NCBI GenBank assembly: GCA_964633355.1
Contig: CAZWGO010000004.1
Location: 62,001 to 126,000, forward strand
Length of the DNA: 64,000 nucleotides
Source: Micavibrio_B sp964633355
Lineage (GTDB): Bacteria; Pseudomonadota; Alphaproteobacteria; Micavibrionales; Micavibrionaceae
Direction of reading: 5' to 3'
Shown here: positions 23,998 to 32,606 of the stretch, one piece after another
Numbering within the stretch: the first letter of the stretch is position 1
Layout: the number at the start of each line of letters is the position of its first letter
Translations under genes and position numbers: made by a program
Notes under the pieces: generated by a model
What the model was told of the DNA's origin: nothing
The model's database searches: none
The model's input: the letters and a program-made list of their open reading frames with translations, nothing else

Positions 23998-24703
23998 GCC
24001 GCAGATCCTGCTCACGCGACAGGCGGTGGTCGCCGTCCTCGATATAAACAATCTCAACCTGTGCTTGCGGTAGCGACGCCTTGATTTCTTCCGCCCGTTT
24101 CCATGGCACATCAGGATCGAGTTTTCCTTGAATAAGCGTAATCGGAATTGCCAAATCATGCTGCCGATCAAGCAGGCATTGATGTTCCCCGTCCTCAAGC
24201 AAATGCTGTGTGATAATTAAATCCTCGCCATATTCGGACGGCACAGCAAAAAATCCCTGACGTTCTAAATCATTTTTATATTGATCGGATAATTTCTTTT
24301 TTATATCGCGGGTGAAATCCGGCGCGGCGGCGATCCCGACCAATCCGACCACTCTATCTTTGCGGGCAATTGCGATATGAAGGGCGATCCACCCCCCCAT
24401 CGAAGACCCGACGATGATCAAAGGCCCTGACGTGGCATGATCGATCACGGACAGCGCATCTTTCGTCCATTGGCCGATTGAACCTTCCTCAAACTTGCCG
24501 CCGGAGTCGCCGTGGCCGGAATAATCGAGTAAAAGGCAACTCTGGCTGCGCTTTTGGCATTGCTGCGCCAGATATTGCGCCTTATTGCCGTTCATATCCG
24601 AGCGAAACCCCGGTAAAAAGACAAGAGTCGGAAAGTCTTTTTCGCCTCGATAGTATTGAAAGGCCAGTTTTTCAAGGCCAGTTTTTTCAAGTCTTTGTAC
24701 CAT
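23942..24703 (-). CDS. alpha/beta hydrolase (ABHD10-like)
   Basis: The protein has 253 residues. An early LPGFRSDMNGNKA and LLDYSGHGDSGG are followed by the nucleophile elbow GSSMGG, with a late acidic residue in QGKLDPDVPW and the catalytic His in EDGDHRLS. FRSDM and YSGHGxS are typical of the ABHD10/YcfP-like thioesterase group found in alphaproteobacteria and mitochondria. The N-terminus contains a short tandem duplication (LEKTGLEK). It is divergent from the glycosyltransferase gene across 48 bases, and its 3' end overlaps the small membrane protein gene. Confidence 0.88.
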   Translation of the reverse strand: MVQRLEKTGLEKLAFQYYRGEKDFPTLVFLPGFRSDMNGNKAQYLAQQCQKRSQSCLLLDYSGHGDSGGKFEEGSIGQWTKDALSVIDHATSGPLIIVGSSMGGWIALHIAIARKDRVVGLVGIAAAPDFTRDIKKKLSDQYKNDLERQGFFAVPSEYGEDLIITQHLLEDGEHQCLLDRQHDLAIPITLIQGKLDPDVPWKRAEEIKASLPQAQVEIVYIEDGDHRLSREQDLRLIDESVEKMVSIPYAGGG

Positions 24704-24751
24704 GGATCAACTGTGCTAAATCGAATGATAAATAGCAAGCAGAGTCATTTT

Positions 24752-25891
24752 ATGAGCAAGACACATCCGGTCGTACTTCAGGTTATTCCCCATCTCGGGG
24801 CGGGCGGTGCCGAACAAGGTTGTATCGATGTCGCCGCGGAACTGGTTCGCGCCGGCGCAACTTCAATCGTCGTGTCCAATGGCGGTCACCGCGTGCCGGA
24901 ACTAACCCGCGCTGGCTCCGTTCATATCGAGCTGCCGGTTCATTCTAAAAATCCTTTCGTTATGTGGCGCAACACGCGCCGCCTGAAAAAGATTATCGAA
25001 AAGAACAAAGTCGATATCGTCCATGCCAGAAGCCGTGCCCCGGCATGGAGCGCACTCGAAGCCTGCAAATCTACGTCCGCTCATTACATGACGACCTGCC
25101 ATGCCCCCTATAATATTCATGATAAGAAACTGAAGCGTTTTTACAATTCCTCTATATCGCGCGGGGAAAGAGTGATTGCCATCTCAGAATATGTCGCCGA
25201 TTATTTGCGAGAGAATTACGGTCTGGATGATAGCAAGATCCGCCTTATTCATCGCGGCATCGCGCCGGAGAAATTTCATCCGTCACTCGTGACTGCAGAG
25301 CGTATGATCAAACTGTCCAAGAATTGGCGCATTCCAGACGGTGCCACGGTCATTCTTTTGCCCGGCCGCCTCACTCGCTGGAAAGGCCATACGCTGTTGA
25401 TCGAAGCGATGGAAAAGCTTAACCGGAAAGATTTATTCTGCGTCTTCGTTGGGGCGGATCAGGGCCGAAGCGAGTATCATGCCGAACTTGAAAAATTAAT
25501 CGCGGATAAAGGACTTAATGAACAGATCCGTATCATGGGTCATTGCGATGATATGTCCGCCGCTTACATGATTTCAACCATCATCGTATCGGCCTCACTG
25601 GAGCCGGAAGGTTTCGGGCGTGTGGCGGTCGAAGGTCAGGCCATGGGGCGCATTGTCATTGCCACCGATCACGGCGGCTCGAAAGAAACAATCATTCCGG
25701 GCGAGACGGGCTTTCTTGTTCCGATCAATGATGCCGATGCGCTGGCGGATAAAATAAAATATGCGCTCGCGATGCCGGAAGAAGAAAAATACCAAATGGC
25801 GGAGCGCGCCATGCATCATGTACACGCAAATTTCACCCGCCAAATCATGGTCGATAAAACGCTCAATGTTTACGCAGAGCTTCTGACATGA
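24752..25891 (+). CDS. family 4 (GT-B) glycosyltransferase
   Basis: The protein has 379 residues from the ATG at 24752 (other in-frame starts at 24725 and 24656 would reach into the divergent hydrolase promoter or gene). IPHLGAGGAEQG opens the acceptor domain. The donor domain contains LLPGRLTRWKGHTLLIEAM and the E-x7-E-like PEGFGRVAVEGQAMG, which bind the nucleotide sugar. It overlaps the heptosyltransferase-like gene by four bases (ATGA), so both probably act on lipopolysaccharide or a related surface glycan. Confidence 0.88.
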   Translation: MSKTHPVVLQVIPHLGAGGAEQGCIDVAAELVRAGATSIVVSNGGHRVPELTRAGSVHIELPVHSKNPFVMWRNTRRLKKIIEKNKVDIVHARSRAPAWSALEACKSTSAHYMTTCHAPYNIHDKKLKRFYNSSISRGERVIAISEYVADYLRENYGLDDSKIRLIHRGIAPEKFHPSLVTAERMIKLSKNWRIPDGATVILLPGRLTRWKGHTLLIEAMEKLNRKDLFCVFVGADQGRSEYHAELEKLIADKGLNEQIRIMGHCDDMSAAYMISTIIVSASLEPEGFGRVAVEGQAMGRIVIATDHGGSKETIIPGETGFLVPINDADALADKIKYALAMPEEEKYQMAERAMHHVHANFTRQIMVDKTLNVYAELLT

Positions 25892-26814
25892 TTGATAGAC
25901 AGCGCATTCTTGTTATTAAGCTCGGTGCGCTCGGCGATTTTATGTATGCGCTCGGCCCCATGCGCGCTATTCGCGAGCATCATAAGGATGCAAATATCAC
26001 GCTTTTAACCCAAAAACCTTATCTCGATCTGGCAAAGCAAACTGGCTTCTTCGATGATATTATTTTAGATCCGCGCCCTAAGTATAATCCTGCCGAGTGG
26101 CTGTCATTCAGGAAAGAATTAAACGAACCTAAATTCGCGCGCGTATACGATCTTCAGAACAATGACCGCACTGCTTTGTACTTCAAGTTATTTTCTCCCA
26201 AGCCTGAATGGTCTGGTATTACCAAGGGAGCTTCGCATCGCAATACTGACCCTGACCGCTCCAAATTTCATGCATTCCTTGGTCATTGTAATACGCTCAA
26301 AATCGCTGGTATCGAAGATGTCGCCCTAGATCCGCTCGACTGGATGACCTCGGATATTTCACGCTTTAATTTGAAGAAACCTTATGCTTTGTTAGTCCCC
26401 GGCAGCGCGCCATCGCGCCCGAATAAAAGATGGCCGCTTGAAAATTATAGAAGCCTGGCGGAAAAACTAATTATAGAAGGGCTGCATCCTGTTCTTCTCG
26501 GCGCAAATTCTGAAATGCAGATAGCCCAAGATATTTCACAAAATATTGATGTGACCAATCTCGTCGGTCAAACCAATCTTCAGGATATTCCGGAATTGGC
26601 ACGCGGGGCTTCGATTGCCATCGGCAACGATACGGGACCGATGCATATGATTTCCATGACTGGATGTCCTTCCGTCATGTTTTTCCGCAGTGACGAAAGC
26701 ACGGTTGAAAAGCACGGCTCGCCGAATGAAAATACAAAATCATTCGAGGCAACCGATTTAGAAGAAATAAAAGCGAAAGATATTTTTGAGATCGTCAAAA
26801 GAATAAAAAGATAG
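25888..26814 (+). CDS. family 9 glycosyltransferase (heptosyltransferase-like)
   Basis: The protein has 308 residues. It starts with ILVIKLGALGDFMYALGPMRAI, the typical GT9 nucleotide-free site motif, and has DLQNNDRTALYFKLF, LVPGSAPSRPNKRWP and GNDTGPMHMISMTGCP, the ADP-heptose-binding GNDTG segment. These enzymes add heptose (or related sugars) to the inner core of LPS. It is coupled to the GT4 gene upstream by a four-base overlap and ends three bases before the convergent ArsR gene. Confidence 0.9.
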   Translation: MIDRQRILVIKLGALGDFMYALGPMRAIREHHKDANITLLTQKPYLDLAKQTGFFDDIILDPRPKYNPAEWLSFRKELNEPKFARVYDLQNNDRTALYFKLFSPKPEWSGITKGASHRNTDPDRSKFHAFLGHCNTLKIAGIEDVALDPLDWMTSDISRFNLKKPYALLVPGSAPSRPNKRWPLENYRSLAEKLIIEGLHPVLLGANSEMQIAQDISQNIDVTNLVGQTNLQDIPELARGASIAIGNDTGPMHMISMTGCPSVMFFRSDESTVEKHGSPNENTKSFEATDLEEIKAKDIFEIVKRIKR

Positions 26815-26817
26815 ACT

Positions 26818-27132
26818 CTACTTATCAGCTACTTCTTCACAAGGGGCGTAGATACCGTATAAAGTTTGCAGCATCGCTTTAACGGTCGTATCTTCAAGAG
26901 AATAATATATCGTTTGGGCATCACGGCGCGTTACCACGAGCTCATCACGACGAAGCCGCGCGAGATGCTGCGATAAAGCCGACTGGCTGAGATTGACGAT
27001 TGCCTCCAGATCCCCGACACACTTTTCATTTTTATAAAGTGCGCAAAGAATTAAGAGTCTTTTGTCATTCGAAAGTGCCTTTAAAAGATTGGCGGCTTTC
27101 TCAGCGTTTTTTTCTAATTCCCCGATATCCAT
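26818..27132 (-). CDS. ArsR-family regulator with two cysteines (BigR/SqrR-like)
   Basis: The protein has 104 residues. A winged-helix domain has the recognition helix NLSQSALSQHLARLR and the wing VTRRDAQTIYYSL. Cys38 (EKCVGDLE) and Cys98 (YAPCEE) occupy the places of the two thiols that form a persulfide-sensing bridge in BigR/SqrR, rather than the metal-site residues of SmtB/ArsR. It would repress sulfide- or redox-related genes until oxidised. No sulfur gene is next to it, so the target is elsewhere or is itself. Its upstream gap (27133-27253) is very AT-rich. Confidence 0.85.
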   Translation of the reverse strand: MDIGELEKNAEKAANLLKALSNDKRLLILCALYKNEKCVGDLEAIVNLSQSALSQHLARLRRDELVVTRRDAQTIYYSLEDTTVKAMLQTLYGIYAPCEEVADK

Positions 27133-27253
27133 CTTTATTCCTGTACGTCCGACGCAGTTACTCAGGACTTATCATTATTTTACAAGGAAACAATTTGTTG
27201 AATATTATTATTTTCTTATATAAAACGATCAATTATTTCAATTTTAACTTTTA

Positions 27254-28030
27254 TTAAAAATTTTGCAATGAAGATTTTTCTGGCGCATGCGAAAGGAGGG
27301 CAATCCTTATACGAACAGGTAACAAGCCGATGAGTTTCGAAATTAGTGTTACCTGCCAAGGAAAGCTGATCACCGGCTTATCCCTCTCTAATCCCTTGGC
27401 AATCTCGGCCGCCGCTTCTGACGCGTCCATTAGATAGGGTATGGGAAAAGGATTAACATCCGTCATGGCGCTGCGAATGAAACCGGGACAAATAACAGAG
27501 ATTTTAATACCGTTTCTTTGAAAACGTCCGCGCAGAGCTTCTCCGTAAAACCGTACTGCCGCCTTTGACGCGCTGTAAGCTGGCGCTCCCGGCCAGCCGG
27601 CAAAGCTCGATAAGGAACTGATAATCGCAATCTGGCCGCCCTTTCGTAACACCATTCTCGGGAGAACGGGGCCGATGCTATTTAAAACCCCCATCACATT
27701 GACGTCAAAAATATGATGCGATTGCCGGGAAAATTCCTCCGGACTGAGGCCGGATGTACCGCCGGAAACGCCGGCATTGGCGATAACCAGGTCCAGGGGA
27801 AATCTTTTGTCGAGGCCAAGTATCCATTGATGCATAAGGGCTTCCGCCTCGACATGGACGACTTGCGTATGTACCTCCGCGCCAAGCGAGCGGCAACGCT
27901 CTGCAACTTTATCCAACCTGACGCCATGCCGTCCGCCGATAAAGAGGCGATGACCTTGACGCGCATAATGTTCAGCCAAGGCTGCGCCCAGTCCGCTGGA
28001 GGCACCGGTGATCAAGATATTTTTTGTCAT
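27254..28030 (-). CDS. short-chain dehydrogenase/reductase
   Basis: The protein has 258 residues. It contains the NAD(P) motif TGASSGLG near the N-terminus, NAGVSGG, a Ser in ISSLSSFAG, and the catalytic YSASK. C-terminal hydrophobic residues (PVRIRIALLSHAPEKSS) may contact the membrane. It overlaps the end of rsmA by four bases and belongs to the NDUFA9-like/surA/rsmA transcript. The substrate is not evident; related proteins in this position are annotated only as SDRs. Confidence 0.88.
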   Translation of the reverse strand: MTKNILITGASSGLGAALAEHYARQGHRLFIGGRHGVRLDKVAERCRSLGAEVHTQVVHVEAEALMHQWILGLDKRFPLDLVIANAGVSGGTSGLSPEEFSRQSHHIFDVNVMGVLNSIGPVLPRMVLRKGGQIAIISSLSSFAGWPGAPAYSASKAAVRFYGEALRGRFQRNGIKISVICPGFIRSAMTDVNPFPIPYLMDASEAAAEIAKGLERDKPVISFPWQVTLISKLIGLLPVRIRIALLSHAPEKSSLQNF

Positions 28031-28887
28031 GACGTGCGGGCTTCAACAGCTTTGGCAAGGCGCACATAATCCTCGACGCCAAGATTTTCCGTTCTTAACG
28101 TCGGATCGATGCCGAGCAATTCAATTTCCGGCAAATAATTTTTTAAGCTGGTACGGATCATTTTTCGACGTTGTTGAAAACCAGTCGCTAGAATTTTTTC
28201 GACGGTTTCAAAAGCCGGATCACCTTCCGGCAATTCTTTCGGTCTAAAAACCATAACGCTCGACATAATTTTCGGCGGCGGCGAGAAAGCTTCAGGCGGC
28301 AGATCGAACGCTCTTCCTATATTACAAAGCCATTGCACCATAACCGATAGACGGCCGTATTCTTTCGTATGAGGTTTGGCAATTAATCGGTCTGCAACTT
28401 CCTTTTGGAACATCAGTGCCATGAAATTATAATGCGACGAATTTTGCCGCAATTCGCGCAGCCATTTCAGTAGCAATACCGTGCTGATATTATAAGGCAG
28501 GTTGGCGATGATCGCGCGCGGTGCCTCTGCCATCGACAATAAATCAGCATGTAGCGCATCAGCCTTCATAACATAGAGCCTGTCTTTGGCGGCAATTACG
28601 ACATCTTGCAAAGCCGCAACTGCGCGGTCATCGAATTCTATAGCAATAACTTTTTTTGCATCCGTTCCCAAAAGCGAGCGCGTCAAACCGCCAGGGCCGG
28701 GACCGATTTCGAAAACCGTAACGTCTTTTAAAGATCCGCCCATACTCTCGGCAGAACGCACGATTTTATCGGTAACATTGAGATCGAGAAGAAAATTCTG
28801 TCCAAGGGCTTTTTCCGCGCGCAAATTATGATCGCGGATTACATCGCGCAGCGGCGGTAAGGATTTAAGTAAATCGGTATCAGGCAC
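28027..28887 (-). CDS. rsmA: 16S rRNA dimethyladenosine transferase RsmA (KsgA)
   Basis: The protein has 286 residues from a GTG at 28887 that overlaps the surA stop; longer in-frame starts would read into surA. It has ALGQNFLLD, the SAM motif VFEIGPGPGGLTRSLL, and NLPYNIST (motif IV). It dimethylates two adjacent adenines near the 3' end of 16S rRNA during small-subunit assembly. The overlaps with surA before it and the SDR after it show a tight operon. The pdxA gene often found between surA and rsmA is absent. Confidence 0.93.
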   Translation of the reverse strand: MPDTDLLKSLPPLRDVIRDHNLRAEKALGQNFLLDLNVTDKIVRSAESMGGSLKDVTVFEIGPGPGGLTRSLLGTDAKKVIAIEFDDRAVAALQDVVIAAKDRLYVMKADALHADLLSMAEAPRAIIANLPYNISTVLLLKWLRELRQNSSHYNFMALMFQKEVADRLIAKPHTKEYGRLSVMVQWLCNIGRAFDLPPEAFSPPPKIMSSVMVFRPKELPEGDPAFETVEKILATGFQQRRKMIRTSLKNYLPEIELLGIDPTLRTENLGVEDYVRLAKAVEARTS

Positions 28888-29812
28888 GGGTTTCAATAAA
28901 CGCCGAAGAGCGCAAATCCAGCATATAACGGCGCGCGGCGCGTTCCATACGTTGCAAACCAACACGCTGCAGGATTTCCTCACGCTTGGGCAGCATGTCT
29001 TCGGTCATTTGGCGTTTTTCTTTGACCGTTAAAATGTAGTAGGCATTTTGACTTTTGACAGGATCGCTGATCTGGTTTGGACCTAACACGTCTAGGATAG
29101 AATCGATCTCGGCAGGCATCTGGCCCTTTTCAATCCATCCCATATCGCCGCCCTTCTTGGCACCTGGCGCTTGGGAAAATTGCTGCGCGGCTTTACCAAA
29201 CGCTTCCGGTTGCTCACGCAATTGCGAAACCAGTTTCGTTGCAAAATTGACGATGTCTTTTTCTTTTCGCGCATCGTTGATCGGCAGGTAAATCTGCGCA
29301 ACGCGATATTGCGCCTGTCCCATTTTTGCTTTTAGCTTTTCCAGCTCGGCATCGATATCGTTATCCGATACCTCGACTTTCGGACGGATTTTCGCAGCGA
29401 CGACTTTACCCCAGGCGATCTGGGCCTCGATCTGGTCGTTCATCGTCGATATGCGGATACCGCTTTTCTCAATCATCTGGCGGAATTGATCTGGCGGGAT
29501 ATTATTGTTCTTGGCGATCTCATCAAAACCGCCATCGATCTCAGCTTTAGAAACCTTTATTTTAAGCGCACGCGCTTCCTGCATTTTCAATTCTTCATCG
29601 ATGAGCATATCAATGATCTGCGGGCGCAGTTTATCCATCATGTCCGGGTTATTAGCGATACCTGTCGATGCCGCGATCATTTTCATTCTCTCATTGACAT
29701 CGGAATTGGTAATCGCGTCGGAATTGACGACGACGGCAATACCTTCATTTCCTGCGGCATGCGCGGAAGTGGTTATCACCAGTAACGAAAGTAAAGCGGC
29801 AATCAGTTTCAT
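28880..29812 (-). CDS. surA: SurA-like periplasmic chaperone/peptidyl-prolyl isomerase
   Basis: The protein has 310 residues, shorter than E. coli SurA (428). It has a signal peptide (residues 1-19, ending AHA), a SurA N-terminal chaperone domain (about 25-165) and a single parvulin-type rotamase domain (about 170-280, with KKGGDMGWIEKGQMPAEID). E. coli SurA has two such domains. It would guide outer-membrane proteins through the periplasm. It is the second gene of the operon after the NDUFA9-like gene (three-base gap) and directly upstream of rsmA. Confidence 0.9.
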   Translation of the reverse strand: MKLIAALLSLLVITTSAHAAGNEGIAVVVNSDAITNSDVNERMKMIAASTGIANNPDMMDKLRPQIIDMLIDEELKMQEARALKIKVSKAEIDGGFDEIAKNNNIPPDQFRQMIEKSGIRISTMNDQIEAQIAWGKVVAAKIRPKVEVSDNDIDAELEKLKAKMGQAQYRVAQIYLPINDARKEKDIVNFATKLVSQLREQPEAFGKAAQQFSQAPGAKKGGDMGWIEKGQMPAEIDSILDVLGPNQISDPVKSQNAYYILTVKEKRQMTEDMLPKREEILQRVGLQRMERAARRYMLDLRSSAFIETRA

Positions 29813-29815
29813 ATA

Positions 29816-30766
29816 TTAAGCTCTTTTCTTTTCTGCAAATCGCCCGCCGGAACGGTAGCGATCTAAATAACTTGGCAAGATAGCATCTAGCGCAGTCGGT
29901 TGGATATCCAGATCCTTTAATTTTAAAGCGTCGCTGGATACAACATTATCAGTTTTCAGACTGGTAATCTGATCGCCCGTCAAGGGTGGATTGGGCAGGA
30001 TGGAAAACAAAGCCGCTTGAATACGGGCAATGCCTTCCGGCAGATTGACCAGTATTCTCTTGCGCCGTGTTTGCGCAAACAGTTTGTGATAAATTTCTTT
30101 AAGGCTTAAAATTTCCGGCCCGCCAAGTTCATAGGTTTTACCTTGCGATGAATTCGACATCAGCGTTCTTACAACCGCATCAGCTACATCCCCTACATAA
30201 ACGGGTTGAAACCTTGTATTCCCCCCGGCGATCAAGGGCAGGACCGGCATTATAAGAGAGAGGCTGGCAAATTTATTGAAGAAATTATCTTCCGGCCCGA
30301 AAATGACACTCGGACGCATAATCGTTGCGGCAGGAAAATGTCTGCGTACTTCTTTCTCGCCTTCGCGTTTTGTTTCGGCATATTTTGATTTCGATTCATC
30401 GATACCAAGCGCAGAGATATGAACAAGGTTTTTGACATTATTGACTGCGCAGGCTCTGGCGATCATAGACGCATTATCAACATGCACGGTTCTAAATTTT
30501 GATTTTCCTTTTTCGAACAAGATACCAAGGCAATTGATAACGATGTCAGAACCTGAAACTGCCTGATTGATCGCGTGCTCCGAATAATCGCAGGCGACAG
30601 GCACGATCTGGCCGACCACGCCAAACTGGCGCAGGAAATATCCGGATGACGTCGAGCGCGTTGCAATCTTGATCGTCGCGCCTTGCTTGGCCAGACGTGC
30701 CACGATATAGCGCCCGACAAATCCGGTGCCGCCGAAAATGGTAATGATCTTGTTTTGCAGGTTCAT
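29816..30766 (-). CDS. NAD(P)-binding protein, complex I NDUFA9-like
   Basis: The protein has 316 residues. It has the N-terminal IFGGTGFVGRYIVARLAKQG, the segment SDIVINCLGILFEKGKSKF, and HISALGIDESKSKYAETKREGE, the arrangement of atypical SDRs related to the mitochondrial complex I subunit NDUFA9. Alphaproteobacterial members bind NAD(P)H and are associated with NADH dehydrogenase. A Tyr-x3-Lys (YAETK) is retained. It leads the surA-rsmA-SDR operon with a three-base gap to surA. Confidence 0.88.
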   Translation of the reverse strand: MNLQNKIITIFGGTGFVGRYIVARLAKQGATIKIATRSTSSGYFLRQFGVVGQIVPVACDYSEHAINQAVSGSDIVINCLGILFEKGKSKFRTVHVDNASMIARACAVNNVKNLVHISALGIDESKSKYAETKREGEKEVRRHFPAATIMRPSVIFGPEDNFFNKFASLSLIMPVLPLIAGGNTRFQPVYVGDVADAVVRTLMSNSSQGKTYELGGPEILSLKEIYHKLFAQTRRKRILVNLPEGIARIQAALFSILPNPPLTGDQITSLKTDNVVSSDALKLKDLDIQPTALDAILPSYLDRYRSGGRFAEKKRA

Positions 30767-30827
30767 GCGTTTAGCTCCAAATCAGAAGCCGACTATAATG
30801 ACTCGCAGCCAATTTAAAAAGTCTCTT

Positions 30828-32159
30828 TTACAGATTGCGGGCTTTTATCGCGCCTTCGACAGACAAGGCATTGAAAATATCGTCCGTAATTCGCGGCTCG
30901 ATCACCTGTATATCGGCTAAAGACAATTCGCTGAGCTTCATTTTCTTTTCCTCGGCCAGCTTGACGACCCGTCCCGTCACATGGTGTGCATCGCGAAACG
31001 GCAGGTTCAGGTTTTTAACCAGCCAGTCGGCAATTTCGGTCGCCGTGGCATAGCCGCTTTCCGCAGCCTCGCGCATGATGTCCTTATCCCATGTGGCCGT
31101 TGACAACATCCCGCCAATAGCACGCAGGCACAGGACAACCGTATCGAAACTTTCAAAAGCCGCCGCCTTGTCTTCCTGCATATCTTTATTATAAGTCAGC
31201 GGCAGCGCCTTCATTACCATCATCAATTGCATTAAATTTCCGGTCAGACGGCCCGTCTTGGCGCGCACCAGTTCGGCAGCGTCCGGATTTTTCTTTTGCG
31301 GCATGATGGAAGAGCCCGTTGACCACGCATCGGATAATTTCATAAAGCCGAATTGAGGCGTCGTCCATAAAACGATCTCTTCGGCAAGGCGTGATAAATT
31401 CAATCCGGTTTGTGCGCAGGCGAACAGGAATTCAATCGCAAAATCGCGGCTGCCGACGGCGTCCATCGTGTTCTCGACAATACCATTAAAGCCAATTTCC
31501 TTGGCTGTTGCCATGCGATCGATCGGATAAGATGTGCCTGATAACGCCGCCGCGCCAAGTGGGGAATAATTCATACGGCGTTTGGCATCTTCGAAACGCG
31601 AACGGTCACGCGACAACATCTCGTGATAAGCACCCAGATGGAGCGCCAATGTCACTGGCTGTGCCACTTGTAAATGCGTAAAGCCGGGCATGATCGTATT
31701 TTTATGGGTAGAGACCAGATCTGATAAAATGTCCTGCAAACTGGTAATGTCCTCGATCAGGCTTGTACAGGCCTCAACCGTCCATAAGCGGAAATCTGTC
31801 GCCACCTGATCGTTGCGCGAGCGCGCTGTGTGCAGCCGTCCTGCCGCCTCACCGATTATTTCTTTCAGCCTCGTCTCGATATTCATATGAATATCTTCAA
31901 GAGCCGTTTTGAACTCGAAGCTACCTGACTCGATTTCGTTTAAAATCTGGTCCAGACCGGACTGGATATCCTGATTGTCCTTGTCTGTAATTATTTTCTG
32001 CGCTGCCAGCATAGCCGCGTGCGCTTTTGACGCCTTGATATCCTGAGCATAAAGACGCTGATCGATACCGATAGAAGCGTTGATCTGCTCCATAATATCG
32101 TCGACGGATGTCTCGAACCGTCCACCCCAGATGGCGCTACTTTTTATTTGTTTTTCCAT
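30828..32159 (-). CDS. argH: argininosuccinate lyase ArgH
   Basis: The protein has 443 residues. The lyase-superfamily signature GSSIMPQKKNPDAAE carries the catalytic Ser; HTARSRNDQVATD and MPGFTHLQVAQP are also typical. It splits argininosuccinate to arginine and fumarate, the last step of arginine synthesis. argG lies 443 bases upstream on the same strand, separated by a small gene on the opposite strand and a REP-like repeat. Confidence 0.96.
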   Translation of the reverse strand: MEKQIKSSAIWGGRFETSVDDIMEQINASIGIDQRLYAQDIKASKAHAAMLAAQKIITDKDNQDIQSGLDQILNEIESGSFEFKTALEDIHMNIETRLKEIIGEAAGRLHTARSRNDQVATDFRLWTVEACTSLIEDITSLQDILSDLVSTHKNTIMPGFTHLQVAQPVTLALHLGAYHEMLSRDRSRFEDAKRRMNYSPLGAAALSGTSYPIDRMATAKEIGFNGIVENTMDAVGSRDFAIEFLFACAQTGLNLSRLAEEIVLWTTPQFGFMKLSDAWSTGSSIMPQKKNPDAAELVRAKTGRLTGNLMQLMMVMKALPLTYNKDMQEDKAAAFESFDTVVLCLRAIGGMLSTATWDKDIMREAAESGYATATEIADWLVKNLNLPFRDAHHVTGRVVKLAEEKKMKLSELSLADIQVIEPRITDDIFNALSVEGAIKARNL

Positions 32160-32179
32160 GGTAAAACTATATCCTGACT

Positions 32180-32204
32180 GTCATTCCGGCGAAAGCGGGA
32201 ATCT
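32180..32204 (+). repeat. REP-like palindromic repeat
   Basis: GTCATTCCGGCGAAAGCGGG with AATCT following, a member of the same family as copies at 40198, 49191, 52348 and 55196. It sits between argH and the small secreted-protein gene at 32226, only 22 bases from that start. Confidence 0.7.
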
Positions 32205-32225
32205 TTCTTATATAAAAGGCAATCC

Positions 32226-32606
32226 ATGCTGCGGTTTTTGACATTATTGTTTTTCTTCTCAACACCCGCTTTTGCGCAAAGTGTTCCGCTCACCTGCGAT
32301 ATCGAGATTGAGTTTAATAGCACCGGCAGCGGTATCGACGCTTCCGTTTATCAAAGAATAATGGCTCGCATTATCGAGACACCTGCCGTTACCGAAAAAT
32401 ATATTACCAATATAGGCCGTGAAGGCGATCGCACGCTGTGTCTGAAGGTTCAGGAAGACCAGCTCGGCGCGGTCTATGAAGATTTAAAAGCGCAAATTCC
32501 CGAAGAAAGCCACCATACCTGGACGCATATCAAGTCACGCGATGGCCGCGAATTTAAAACCCGTGAAGCGGAAGGCCTCGTCCGCTATGACTGGCAAAGG
32601 GATTAA
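32226..32606 (+). CDS. hypothetical secreted protein, 126 residues
   Basis: A signal peptide (about residues 1-17, ending AFA) precedes a mature protein of about 109 residues with two Cys (LTCDIE and TLCLKV) that could form a disulfide. I do not recognise the family. It is the only plus-strand gene between argG and argH, and its stop overlaps the argG end by four bases. There is a poor ribosome site. Confidence 0.65.
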   Translation: MLRFLTLLFFFSTPAFAQSVPLTCDIEIEFNSTGSGIDASVYQRIMARIIETPAVTEKYITNIGREGDRTLCLKVQEDQLGAVYEDLKAQIPEESHHTWTHIKSRDGREFKTREAEGLVRYDWQRD

